DNA from: Straminergon stramineum
Lineage: Eukaryota; Streptophyta; Bryopsida; Hypnales; Calliergonaceae
Length of the DNA stretch: 64,000 nt
Direction: 5' to 3'
Assembly (NCBI GenBank): GCA_963920665.1
Contig: OY987265.1
Location: 30,943,001-31,007,000 of the forward strand
In this document: positions 1 to 11,355 of the stretch, in pieces
Position numbering within the stretch: the first letter of the stretch is position 1
Layout of the letters: each line of letters opens with the position of its first letter
Notes under the pieces: generated by a model
The model's input: the letters and a program-made list of their open reading frames with translations, nothing else
Database searches by the model: none
Told to the model about the DNA's origin: nothing
Position numbers and translations under genes: made by a program

Positions 1-1530
1 TGCCCGAAGCAGCCCTGCATTTCCACCCCCTTCGGTGCTCCAAGCGAGTTAAGCCTATCACACGTATCGCGCTTCTTCCCATTCAAATTGAAATGAAAGA
101 CAGTCTCATGGTTGTAAAATCAGCGCGGAAGCTCCAGAACTTCCACACACTCCAGTTTACTAACATTTAGTTACAGAACTCCTACAGCTCACAGCAACTC
201 CAGGTCGTTGCCAACAGTTACCTGCACCTGGAGCAGTTAAAACTCTAAATCCACAATGTAGCACTCTACAAATAAAACTCGTGAAGATCTGTCGAATCCG
301 TGGAACAAGCTAAGCGGGCGTCTCAACTGCCCATAACGTAACGGAGAAAGCTCAGTAACAGAGTACCAACGACCGGACTCTACAACGAGGATGAGACAGA
401 ACTTCACTGTCTACAAACTGATCACTCCGATGTGCAAACTCCAAGCGAATTCAGCGACGAGGCCAATCCAAATAGAGTCGATCGGCTACTACACGGCTGT
501 AGAAGGTAGCAATACCTGACTAATACGACGCACTCGCTTCCGAATACACCTAACAACACATACCAAACGCGGTAAAAATGTCGAAGAAATCTCAGCGCAA
601 CATTCCGCGAAAGATTAGAGCGGATTCAAAACGCAGACCCGGATATCTACCGGAATGCGAGTTCCTGAAACCTGAAACCGACTTATCGAGAAATTGCAGA
701 GCAAAAGAGCGAACGATAGCGAGATAGGCAAATCATCGCATCTGCGACTTCGAAAACCGAAGGCGAAGGAACTACCGGAATGCGAGCTCCTAAGACCTGT
801 AACCGAACCGCCAAAGTTGTACACACTGGACACTCTGGAAGATCCGCAGTCCTAAACCCTGCAAGCAGAACAGGAGGGAAACCAAAGCCCGAAGGACCTG
901 GAAGCACTATCGAAACCTGACTTTGAAACTTCTGAATCGCTTTCCGAATTTGCATCTCAGGCGGGAATCACTTCTGCAGACATTCAAAGGCAGACCAACG
1001 AAAACTATCGAGATTGTCAACTGCCAAAAGACCGCAAAGAAATCAGCGATTGGAGCTCAAACCTCGGAGGACTGTTGCGAAAGGTGAGAAAAGGTCGCCA
1101 AGCCACGACAATGAAGGTCGTCTTTCATCGCTGCCGGCTACTGTAGCGGGAGTACTGCATCGTCAATTAAATGCAGTGGCGATGATGGATTGAAGAGGCA
1201 ACGGGACAGAGCGCGAGATAGGAGCATTCCGTCATTAACGGCGAACAAGCAAGGTGATGCTCTCACTGACGGACGGACAGACGGACGAAAGAGCACATGG
1301 ACGCAAGCCCATGAACGAATGGACGAACAAAGTGACGGACGAACTGGTTCGCTGCATGGTTTGGATGGCGACGACCGCGCTTTGCGCATCCCTCGTTCCA
1401 TCTCTGTCCGAGAGCGACGCTGTTGCGAGCATTTATGGTCAGTCCCCATGCTCGCCCCTTTTTTTCGTCAATCTGACCCGGGCAGCCGTCCATATAAACT
1501 CTCATGTTGAAGTAAATGAGTGAGATAAGG
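1..1530. other. GC-richer block, no resolvable gene
   Basis: This block is visibly richer in G and C than the AT-rich DNA that follows it from about 1530. One forward frame is open without an ATG from 856 to the stop at 1144-1146 (97 codons). Its translation is hydrophilic and acidic, and a splice-donor-like AG|GTGAGA sits inside it at 1084, so it could be an exon or decayed transposon coding sequence. A phrase of about 42 bp beginning TACCGGAATGCGAG occurs at 648 and again at 773. I recognise no protein family, and the short reverse-strand frames over 615-955 look like chance. Confidence 0.3.
1265..1345. repeat. Degenerate GGAC-rich minisatellite
   Basis: Imperfect short units of the GACGGAC / GGACGAAC type recur about eight times. 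They explain the several overlapping short open frames on both strands here, none of which looks like a gene. Confidence 0.5.
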
Positions 1531-3180
1531 GAGATTTCTTCTTAAATCTACAACTTTTTTATGAGATAAGCAAGATTCATCAACTTCCCTACACTTCTTG
1601 GCCTAATTTCTGTCTATAGTCTTTTAAGTTAAATTTTCTCATCAAACTTTTGCAATAATGATAAAAATATCTACATTATAAACTTTTTATTACATTGTTG
1701 GTGCATTATGAAAGAAGCGTTTTTTTAATATTTGCATTGACATGCATAATGAAAACATAGTAGTTATTATACAAAGTATAGTTTAAATTATTCTTAAAAT
1801 GTCTTTTAAAGGATATAGGAAATTTGAGGTCTTTAATTCTCAAGTGCTCAACCATCAATTGAATGGACAATGAATGCTATAAAATGTCGCTTCATCCAAT
1901 TTATATTCATAAAAGACTTTTTCAATAAACCATGTAATATATCAATGAATTTTTTTTTAAATGTTTATACAAATCAATGATTTTGGAATTTCAATTATTT
2001 TCTTTTATGTTTTCAAAAGTAATTTCATCGTATTTACTTTGAGCAGTCAAGGATTAAAGAATTTATATATTGATCTTGTATGCTTATAATATCTTAGATT
2101 TAGGCCCCCTTACCCAATGTATATAAAATATAGATATTTTTAAAGATGTTATAAATCATAATCATGAATGATTTTTAATGTTGTATTATTTTTAAATTTG
2201 GAAAAAAAATAGTATTTTTTTTAATTTAATGGATTAGTTAAATCAAGCATATAAAAAAATTGCATCCTAAATGACTACACAAATTTCAATTTGGAATATG
2301 AATAATTGAAGAAAAATAGTGACAAAAAACTACTAATATTCATCTAAAAGTGCATATCATGAATGAAGTTGGGCATTGGTAGATTAGGTTACCATTTTTG
2401 CTTCCTTTTAGAGGTACACTATCAGAAGGATTGAATTATTGGTTAAGCATTCAAATTCTATTGGCATTGTACTCCCTTGCTCAATGCACTTCATTGCTCA
2501 CTTTAAATACATTGATTTTAATTTATCCAAATTCGTGCCTTTTGACAAGGCACACCTAAAAATAATATCAAATATAGATTCAATGAAATGGTTTGGATTA
2601 ATGAAGTGATCTTCAATGAAAATGTACCTTAAAAAATAGATCTATGTCAAGAATTGTTTATTATTTCAATCATCTTTATGTACATGCTTATGTTGTATTG
2701 TGTACTACACAAACATGTAGCAAAAACGATTTTTGGATCAAACTAACATCCAACTCATGGATAATTAAATATATGGAAAGGATACTTTGGGATTGACTCT
2801 TAAGTTTTGGTACATTTTTTTATTCTACTAATGAAGGTATAAAATTAAAGTTGATAAATTTTATGAAGACTCAACTTCTCTTTGTGTTGCTAGTAATGAT
2901 TGATTTGGAATATTGAAATGTTGAAAAGGAATAATTCTTGATATAGCAACATTATAAAATGTCATGGGAAATCAATATTATGCTCAAGAATGGTACGGGA
3001 ATTCAATGAAATTTCAAACTACACAACTAAAGTTATATAATTTGAGACCAAGATTGTTTAAATATATTTTTTGTTTATACTTTCAACAATTTTAAGTTTG
3101 AATCTATCTTGTATACATTTTATTTATTGGCTCTAGACTAAAGGAAAGGAAGCTTTGCATTGATAAAAACTACCCCAAAA
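1531..3180. other. AT-rich spacer, nothing recognised
   Basis: Long A and T runs and no open frame of useful length on either strand. I see no inverted or direct repeat structure here. Confidence 0.6.
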
Positions 3181-4547
3181 AATTAAGGAGCTACTCCATT
3201 GGAGAAACAAGTTTGTACTTGAAGGACCGAGCCTGTCACGACCCTCATCACGAGGCATGCCCATGCCACCTTGGTGAACAAGGGGGATGTTGGAGGTGAC
3301 TCCCCAAGTCTTGCAAAAAAAGGGGTGAAGGGGACTAAGAGTTCCGAGTGATTAGAGCATTGTAGCACTTTGATTCGGATGAATTAGGGGGGGTCACACA
3401 TGCTTGAAAAGCTTATAAGAAGACGCATCCATGGGTTTAAAGAATGCGAGAATCCAAGTGAGGAGTCAAAAGTTATGGCTCCTCAAAGTTGGCAATGTCC
3501 TAACCGCGTCCTGAGGTATGGGGACGTGGGAAACAAGGTTTGGGAGGAATCGTTTGAGCCAAATAGGGCATGCCGCATATCATTGAAAAGCTAAGGAGAC
3601 AAGCTTTCTAAAATGATAAGGCTCATGAAGAGATGAGGTGTGAGCCAAAAGTTACGGGCATCTAAAGAGGATGGAGTCTCGGAGAACTCACCTCCTAGGG
3701 GACTCATACCTTTGGAAGGTCATAACTTTCTCAATAATTGTTGTATTGGGAAAAGTGTCCATGGTGATCTACAAAAAATGTAGATCACAAAAATGGGCTT
3801 GCACTTCAAATTTGGAGCTTTGAGCTAAAAATTATCCCGATGGAAAGATTAGGAATCTTTAGGGGTTCGATTTGGGGGATACCATTTGGAATTGGGTGGT
3901 CTTCCAAGATGGGGAGCATCTTCGGGGGGAGGTCCTGTGACCTCTAGTATGGGGGAGCTACCAAATCCCGCGAAGAGTACTATGAGGAAGGGTAATCTCC
4001 CTCCTCACTCCCAAATGGTGCCATAGTGAGCCTAAGTGGCCCCGGGTAGTGAGGTTAGTGTTAGAGCCTCACCACCATTTGTGTGTTACTATAGAATGTT
4101 TGTGCACTCCTTGATACTGGTTGAGTGGTGTTCCACTCTACACTAGGCCATGATGTGAGTCATGTCTGGTGAGTCCCGATTAGTGAGTCCCGAAATGAGT
4201 TGGATTGGGCCTAGTGGGGAGTTGGGTCCCATTCAAGGGCGGTTAGCACTGGTAGAGAGTAGTGCTTGGACATCAATGAAAATTCCACCCCATGTCATCA
4301 AATGACATGTCCGGTGTCTTGTGGGAGTTAAGGGTTGGAAGGAAAGTGTTGGGAGTCACGGAGAAATGGGGACCCTGTGACTTGAGTTAAAACCTAACAT
4401 TGTGGATGCATGGCATGTGCAGTGTTAGAAGAGCATGACCCTTGGTGTCACTAAAAGGTTAAGTGCTTGGAAAGCAATAGAAGGTGAACTTAAGGTGGTA
4501 AGTGCCACTAAGGGGTGTGATAGAGCCTCTCCTAGTGCAAGTGTTTG
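3181..4547. other. Non-coding block of moderate GC, probably repeat-derived
   Basis: The composition shifts sharply to G-rich, with many GGGG and GAGT words, and stops abruptly near 4550. No frame is open over any length. The phrase AAAAGTTAYG, which recurs in many repeats of this window, is present near 3470 and 3650. It may be untranslated or LTR-type sequence of an old retroelement, but no LTR pair or primer-binding site was identified. Confidence 0.35.
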
Positions 4548-5055
4548 TTTTTATGAAGACTAGTGCACACTATTCGGTTGCCACAACCAAAATGAAAGTA
4601 AAAGTATTTTTCTCTTTTTTTAATTCATAAAAACTTTGGAATTCAATATCTTTTCTTTGTTGAGTTGAAACACCATGAAACAAAGACCGTGCACCTCTCT
4701 TTGTTGAGGGCTTTCCGAAGGTACTAAAAATGCAACTGATGGATGCACGGTTCCAAAGATCTTATCGTAACAAACGAAACAAACAAATAGCCGAACTTAA
4801 GGTATGGACTAGTGTGCCTTATGTTGCTGCCACAACCAAAATTCAAACAAAAGTAATTTTCTAATTTTTTAATTCATAAAAACTTCAAAATTCACAATGT
4901 AGGTTCGAATGCCACAAAACAAAGCTTGTGCACCCTTCCTTGCAGAGAACTTTCCGATAGTACTAGAAGCTTGACCAGGGGACGCATAGTCCAAAAGATC
5001 TCACCGTAACAAACAGAACAAAACAAAACAACCAGCCTAACTTGAGTATCGATTA
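4548..5055. repeat. Imperfect tandem duplication, unit about 250 bp
   Basis: Two diverged copies lie head to tail, about 4548-4800 and 4801-5055. Both run in the same order through GCCACAACCAAAAT, a T-run followed by AATTCATAAAAACTT, CAAAGMYYGTGCACC, CTTTCCGA..GTACTA, a GACGCA/GATGCAC phrase, AAAGATCT and GTAACAAAC.GAACAAA. The identity of these blocks over the whole length shows a real duplication with later divergence. The function is unknown. Confidence 0.75.
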
Positions 5056-5099
5056 GTACACACTAACTTACAGAGTAATACATCAAACTACACTAATTA

Positions 5100-5570
5100 A
5101 AAATAATGAGACATTGGTCCATTGGTCCCTTGCACTGGCGCATTTCTTATCTTGATCTGTCAGGGTGTCTGGACTGTTGTGGGCTGGACTGTTGCTGCAA
5201 GAGCAACGAGGATGGAGCGAATGATGGGTGGTGGCGAATGGGCGATCCAAACTAAGTTAAGTTAAGCTGAGTTTCCTGACTTTGGTAGGCTTGCCTGCCT
5301 TGCAGCCACAGTTGCCAGACTAACTTATACTGGGAGAACTGGAGGCCTGGAGGCTGCTGCAGCCGTCGGCTGGACGGAGCGGCCTGGAAGTCTGGATCAT
5401 GGCAGAGCAGAGCGCCGGGCCTGCTGCTGCCTGCAAATAAGTTACGAGCGGCCAATTAAAGCATTTTAGATTGTTCCGTTCACTGTCCTCATTCGCAGGT
5501 CCAGCCACTGAGCTCTCGAACTTAATAACTTAAGTTATGCTCCGTTCACGTCTTTCTTCCGATCTTTCAA
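5100..5570. other. Short GC-richer island, no gene recognised
   Basis: This stretch has many TGG, CTGG and CTGCTGCAGCC words and small open frames on the reverse strand (within 5252-5508) that match no family I know. Flanking TTAAGTTAAG and AACTTAAC words resemble those around another small GC island near 10.4-10.66 kb, so both may be fragments of one repeat family. Confidence 0.3.
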
Positions 5571-5647
5571 TGGAACTGAACACCGTGACGTTCAGTCCGA
5601 CATAGAGAAAAACAAAAGGTAAAATAATCTACTATAAGAAAGAATAA

Positions 5648-7090
5648 ACAAACTTTGCTAGCAAAGGCTCTCTCCTGTTCCACTGACTGGCTTATCAAGT
5701 AAAGTTTAGTGATAAATAATAGAGTCAATCGCGAAGTGTGTGCAATGAGAGACTAAGAATAAGAGTTTTGAGAGAAAACACAAGATGAAACTCTTGGAAG
5801 CACCAAAATTGGGGGTGTAATGGAGTTTAGTGTTGTGTTTCTTTTGTACTATTCTTAGTTGAATCTTCCATTGAAACCATTGTTACAATTAGGGACAACC
5901 TTTACGATTAACTATAATGTATAATTTTGTCTTATTTGTTGGTCTAGACATATTCTATCTATTTTTCTCAACCATATCAATGTTTCCTTTGTAAAACGTA
6001 AAGAAAACATTGGTAGTATTTAGAAATAAAGAGAGTAATGTTTAGTAGCCTTTAGAAAAGTTGCCTCTTTTCTCTCTTGAGTAAATTAATTAGTTGAGGT
6101 GATATGAAATTTATAGGATATTTTTAATCAAAAATTCAACTTGCTTTAGTTCTAGCAAAGATTTGATGCACATAAGAATGTGCAATACATTATTTTGATG
6201 CAATAGGTGGCTAATAAAGACTATTTGGAACCATGCACGATTGGCAAGCAAATATTTTGGGATTCAAGTAAGGGCATGTTTGTCAATTGAAATATTTTGC
6301 AACCTTGTAGAATTATGACTAACTCCTTTTGATTACTATCAACCATTCTCATGCTTAATTAATGCCACTTGTCTTCATGGCTATTGATGGGATATGAAAT
6401 ATTCCATGTCATTTCATTGAGAGATGAATTGATATAGAATGGGGGAAAAGAAGTAGAATTATAGACAATTGAATGTTAAAGAGACAATAAAATTACACAT
6501 TGAGAACACTTGAATTGGCATAGCACTCTCTAATACATTGTGTTATGCCTTTCTTTCAATTGAACACTATCAATTTGATGGGAAAAACAAAAACAAAACA
6601 TTTCTAAGAAGGTAAAATTCATATAAAAAAGATACAAAGAAAAGAAGAGTAACTTTAGTATGTGAAAGATTGGTATGAATGAAGTGTATGTAAAAAATTG
6701 CTCAACTATCTAAGCTTCATAGACTTGGATGGTGAATGTCATCCTCAAAGCACTAGTTAGGAAGTGGATCCCATAAAGAACCAACGTATTCCCTCCCTTG
6801 ATAAATTTCCACGTCCCTATATGATGACAAGGTCATTTGACCTTGCCCATAGTTGGATGGACTATGGCAGTAAGCACCTTGGTGAGGACATTATATCCTA
6901 CCCTAGTTGGATGCACTATGACAGTAAGCACCCTGCCAACGCCTAGGTTTGAATTCATGGCCACCTCAATGGTGTACCAAGGCCAAAGCCATGATTGAAC
7001 CAAGGCCATATGCGTCAAAACAAAACTTTGCTAGTAGAAGCTCTATCCCTATGTTCCCATAGGCTCACTTATCGAGTAAGGTTTAACGAT
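5648..7090. repeat. Pair of ~68-bp direct repeats around 1.3 kb of spacer
   Basis: The segment at about 5650-5717 (AACTTTGCTAGCAAAGGCTC and onward through CTTATCAAGTAAAGTTTA) recurs at about 7024-7091 as AACTTTGCTAGTAGAAGCTC through CTTATCGAGTAAGGTTTA. Between them is AT-rich spacer without a gene and a local duplication at 6848-6932 built on TAGTTGGATGNACTATGRCA. The pair could be remnants of terminal repeats of an old insertion. Confidence 0.45.
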
Positions 7091-8356
7091 TGCGTAGAGA
7101 TTTGTTTAGGTTTTGTCAATGCAAAATGGCTCCTCCTTTTGGTTCAGAGCCAATTTGGTTCAGAACCAATTAGATGACTCAACAAACCCAGTTGTCACCT
7201 GATTAGCAGACATCTACAAAACTCATCAGAACTGCAATAGAAAGTGATCCCAGTCGGTTGCAATAAGCTTATCTTAGTTGGCTGCAACTGAGTCACCCGG
7301 CCACTTTCGAGAATTGCTCACTTCTGAGCCCTCTCCTCACATGCGTTGCCTCTGCGCTTCACTGCGAGCTCTATAACCTTCACCTCGTAGCTTCTGCAGA
7401 CTGCAGGCTCTGCAATGCCGGAGCATGCAACAATGGAACTGATCAGGGAATTTTACCTGAGGAAACACAACTAAAAGAATTCTGGCACTGCACTCACTGC
7501 TACAACTGACTATCTGAACTCCCGCGGTCCCGGCTCCAGCCAGGTTCGAACAAGGAAGCTCAAGTTTCACATTACTGACTCCATCATTCTCGAATTCCTT
7601 TGCATTTCAAGCTTGATAATAAAATAAAAAAATTACCTCTGTTCGTTGCTTTAATTAACGACCCAAATGAGGTTTAAGTTATACTTCATTGGGAAAACAG
7701 CAATTCGGGATCTTGTCATTTGGAAGGAAGCCAAGAATGATAGTGGCAAGTGGGATATTATTATTCATGAATACTGCTGATTCGGCAAAACCATGTTACC
7801 GTTTTTCAACGAAATGAATGAATGAATGAATGACCGACCGACCGGCCAGACAGATCCCTTGCTGGCTGGCTTGCATTGCTCCCCTCTTTCCAATGCCAAT
7901 TCAAATCCCTCTTCCTTCGAATTCATTAGTTTGGAGCGTCATAATGGGACGGAGGTGCGCGCTATTTGAACGGGAAGGTGCACTTAAAGGGCACCTTCGA
8001 ACTTACACCTAATAAGCCATAATAAGTTAAATGCACTTAACAGTAGTGGTACAATACTACAATCTAGCATTGAAATCAGCCTTCAATGAAAGTCTTTACT
8101 GTATCTCCGGATTCTCCTCCTCCACGACCTCATCGTATGTTATTCTCCTCCCCTCCAACAGGAAGTCATTCGGGTAACTTACCCATAACTTAGATTTTAT
8201 AGGTGTGTCCTTCAATTGAGTAGTTTTCAACTTTCAATAACCAAATATGATTACTTACTTACTTATTTTGGGGGAACAACTGGACGTTTTCTTTCAGCGA
8301 TTTTTAAAAAATGATTTTTGGGAATCCGCATCTGATTTGGGATAAATTGTGAGTTT
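7091..8356. other. Spacer with a TGAA/GACC microsatellite
   Basis: No convincing gene. A GAAT microsatellite (about five TGAA units) runs at 7813-7832 and turns into GACC units at 7832-7845. The stretch 7200-7570 is somewhat GC-richer, with only short reverse frames that match nothing known. Confidence 0.5.
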
Positions 8357-8368
8357 ATGAAGTGACTG

Positions 8369-8506
8369 TTTTTTTTTAAACCTGGAGTTTATTTTAAAAA
8401 TGTACCAAGAATAAATGGCGGAAGCCGAGGGCATAGCCCTGGAGAAAGAATGTCAAGAACCAAGACCACAAACCAAACACAATGCTAATTTACTTAAAGG
8501 TCCCGC
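8369..8506 (-). mobile_element. Short retroposon-like insertion, T-run first on this strand
   Basis: Bounded by ATGAAGTGACTG (8357-8368) and ATGAAGTGATTG (8507-8518), which differ at one base, and starting with a T9 run. On the reverse strand this reads as a short body with an A-tail and a flanking target duplication, as expected for a SINE or other retroposed sequence. No RNA polymerase III box is obvious in it. Confidence 0.4.
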
Positions 8507-8518
8507 ATGAAGTGATTG

Positions 8519-8704
8519 CTTTTTTGTTTTGTTTTTTGAAACAAATGTATTCTGGAAACACACTGCAAGGGGTTCCGTCAAGAAGATACGTTGATTTCAC
8601 ACAAGATAAAGAACCTGTTGCCGCCAAGTATCGAACCTGCAACCATGCCATTTGATTTGGGTACCTCACCACCATCACCCAGTAGTTTAGGGTCATCTCA
8701 GACC
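8519..8704 (-). mobile_element. tRNA-derived SINE-like element
   Basis: On the reverse strand a tRNA-like head contains a perfect B-box consensus (GGTTCGATAC) about 40 bases after an A-box-like GATGGTGGTGAGG. The body ends in an A-rich tail (AAAAAACAAAACAAAAAAG). The element is flanked by ATGAAGTGATTG (8507-8518) and ATGAAGTGGTTG (8705-8716), an 11/12 match expected of a target-site duplication. Internal promoter, A-tail and flanking repeat together support a SINE. The forward-strand ORF shadows across it are not genes. Confidence 0.55.
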
Positions 8705-8716
8705 ATGAAGTGGTTG

Positions 8717-9791
8717 TATCAAAGTAGAAGAAGAGAAACTCTGGTAGTATGAATAGTGTGAATGAAGAGTATGTTGGGGACAATTCTACTATCTAAGCTA
8801 TGAAATATTTCAAAGTAGCACAATTTAACCCTAAAGCTCTAGCGATGCTGAAACAGGTTTCAAGAAATTTGGGCATCTAAAAAAGAATAATATTTTGTGT
8901 TTTTTTCCTCTTATTTTTGGTGAGATTCGTGAAACGACAACTCTAGGGGAATCTAATTTTAATGACGATTCAATGGTTGAAAAAAAAAGTAATGTATTTA
9001 GTGGGTTTTTTTCCTATTTGAGTCCCAACTTGGGTAGGAGGGGCAACATCATTTTGCTTTGAAAATTTGCATACTTCTTCCTTACTTGAGGCCTCACTCA
9101 AACATGGATTCCCTAAATCTTCCTTGCAAAATTTTTTGAGTAATGAGCCTTGAAAGTCTAACCAAGCCACATTGTCAAAATTTTGGGTAGTCTTGAAAAA
9201 AACCATTTTGCTCCACTTTGTTAGTTTTGTACACACATATGTTGCCCCTAGATCCCAATTTTTTGGATATGTGCTCCCAATATCTTACATGAGTGCCAAA
9301 TTCAAACATAAATTAAATCCTTTTTCAAATGTCTCAAGTTTTGAAATATGATAAGTGAATGGCCAAAAGGTTGCAAAATGATTCTTCTATAAAGCTTAAT
9401 TTGGGGAATAATTTAAATCAGATAAGGAATTTTAGAGAGGGAGATTTTCAAGTGTAGAATTCTAGAGCATTTATTTAATGGTCATCATCAAGTTGTAAGG
9501 ACAAAACAACCAAATTGAAACGTGGTATTTTAAAATAAAAAGATAAAAAATAAAATAAAGAATTGAAAATAATAAAAATCCCCAAAATCAAAATCAAAAG
9601 AATTTGGCTACGCAAAACCCAATGAAATAATAGCTTAAAGTACCAAAATCGTAAATTGCAATTTTCAGCTTGTTGAAGCCATTCAACACTAAAAAATAAA
9701 TTTGAATTATTGTTGAATCTAACCTCTAATGTATAGCACTAGTTAAGAATAGGATCATACTAAAATTATAGTGATATTGGCAAATTAAAGT
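8717..9791. other. AT-rich spacer, nothing recognised
   Basis: A reverse frame at 8970-9236 is open for 88 codons but is low in complexity and matches no family. I call no gene here. Confidence 0.5.
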
Positions 9792-9926
9792 TACCAATGC
9801 TTATTTCACTCCAAATTGCATCAAATTTGGAGTACACAATGCATTGGTATCCACTAGCATATCAAAGTTACCAATGCACTTTGTACTCCAAATTTGGTGC
9901 GATTTGGAATGCAAAGTGCATTGATA
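9792..9926. repeat. Two tandem imperfect palindromes
   Basis: 9792-9849 and 9869-9926 are each about 58 bp and fold on themselves. Both begin TACCAATGC and carry ACTCCAAAT in the left arm, with ATTTGGA..GCATTGRTA on the right. Arms are about 25 bp with a few mismatches. The units are also direct repeats of each other. They could be foldback-element remnants or a transcribed double hairpin. Confidence 0.7.
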
Positions 9927-10864
9927 AAATGTGATATGCCCAAACCACTCTAATTTTTGGGGTCTTTTAGCTAGCTTGTGAAGTGGTTTGTTTTCTTTGT
10001 CCAATGTCTAAATTTCACTTTCCTTCCCTTGTACCCAAACACAAGCACGCTACTTTTGAATGCACTTCCAATAATAGAAAATTTCAACTTCTATTTCCAA
10101 AACATTAAAAAAGTCAGAAGTACTGTACATTTGGGGAAGGACCTATTCCGGTCTCACTGCGCTGGAGCTCCCTGTCCTTCCTCTTCCTCTTGTCCAGGTA
10201 ATTCCAAAATGATTGATGGTCACATTCGGGTTGGTACTTCGGTACTCCGGAAGGATAGGTTGCGAGTGAGGTGGGAAGAGCTGATTGGAGGAAGCATACT
10301 TTTCAAGGTAGGTGAAATCCTCCTTAATAATATTCAAATAGTGTCGAACATGGCGCATACCGGATAACATTTGTCCATTTGGGTCACTCTCGCACCAACT
10401 GGAAGTGCCGAGATTGGCATGATCTGATTTGGGCACTTTGGTTGTCAAACTGCCGAGCTCAGAAGCAACAGTATTATAATAAGCTTACACACGGAACCCA
10501 CGGAACCCATGGAACCAAACGTGGGTCAGTCACCAGTGGGTGCGCTGGGACTTCAGTTCACAATCACAGGCCCTGCTGGCTCGTACTCCATTTGAGCTGG
10601 AAGTAACTTAACTTAGTCTGGGAACAACATCAGTGTCGACAACTTAACTTACTCAAACATCGGTTCTGAACTCGGCAAGGACGGGGACGGAGGTCCCAAA
10701 GTGATGGATGGATGGATGGATGGATGGATGGGTGACAGAGAATCTTTCTATTTTAAAAGAAGAGCATATGTTGATCTTTGGAATTTTGTGTCAAAAGGGA
10801 AGGTCTTGGACAATAGTTTGATTTCCAATGAATGCTGTTTTTTTTGGGGTGGGTGGGTGGATTG
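9927..10864. other. Spacer with a small GC-richer island and a GGAT microsatellite
   Basis: Between about 10130 and 10660 the DNA is GC-richer, with short open frames on both strands that match no family. A 9-bp unit CACGGAACC recurs three times near 10488-10515. A GGAT microsatellite of seven units runs at 10703-10731. Confidence 0.45.
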
Positions 10865-11037
10865 GCGATGATTCATATTGTACCCCAAAAGATGATTTTC
10901 ACATTGCCAACCCATTGTTCTAGGGTTAACCTCTAACCTCCACTTCTCTCCATGCTACTATGATGATTCATAGTGTGTACCCCGAAAGATGATTTCCTTG
11001 ATAAACAACCCATTGTTTTAGTGTTAACCCCTAAACA
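10865..11037. repeat. Two-copy tandem repeat, unit about 100 bp
   Basis: The series GATGATTCATA..GTACCCC.AAAGATGATTT..AACCCATTGTT.TAG.GTTAACC occurs at about 10867-10935 and again at about 10960-11030, in the same order and spacing. Both copies end in a GTTAACC word. Confidence 0.6.
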
Positions 11038-11155
11038 TGTTTAGACACATGTAATTGTAGGATCTTTTAGTATAATGGTTTGAGAAGATATGGAAAAAAT
11101 TTCAGAACTTTCCATTGTGTAGATTACAAGATATTAGTGTTTGAATTGACAAAAA
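11031..11155. repeat. Dispersed repeat, copy A
   Basis: This segment (TAATTGTAGGATCTT, then a stretch ending in TTACAAGATATT) matches about 20110-20220 in order and spacing with many substitutions. It is a middle-aged dispersed repeat with no coding capacity. Confidence 0.55.
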
Positions 11156-11355
11156 CCACTTAGGGGGCCTTGTGAAAAAACAGGTAGCTGCACTTCACAA
11201 GGTCACATTTGTATGGAAAAATGTCCACAATGGTGGTGTCTCTCTGGATTCAATTTTTCAAATCAAGTCGGCTACATGCTTGAAAAAATGTAGATCATTT
11301 AGAATTGTATAACATATAAGAAAAAATTAGTAAGTAGAAAGAAGTAGAAAATGAT

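Noticed and set aside
8519..8704. Functional tRNA gene on the reverse strand
   Set aside because: The B box is perfect but the cloverleaf stems do not pair; a SINE with an A-rich tail and flanking duplication explains it better.
9978..10367. 129-codon forward open frame
   Set aside because: Opposed by a similar reverse frame (10143-10448) in a small GC-richer patch; neither matches a family nor shows splice context.
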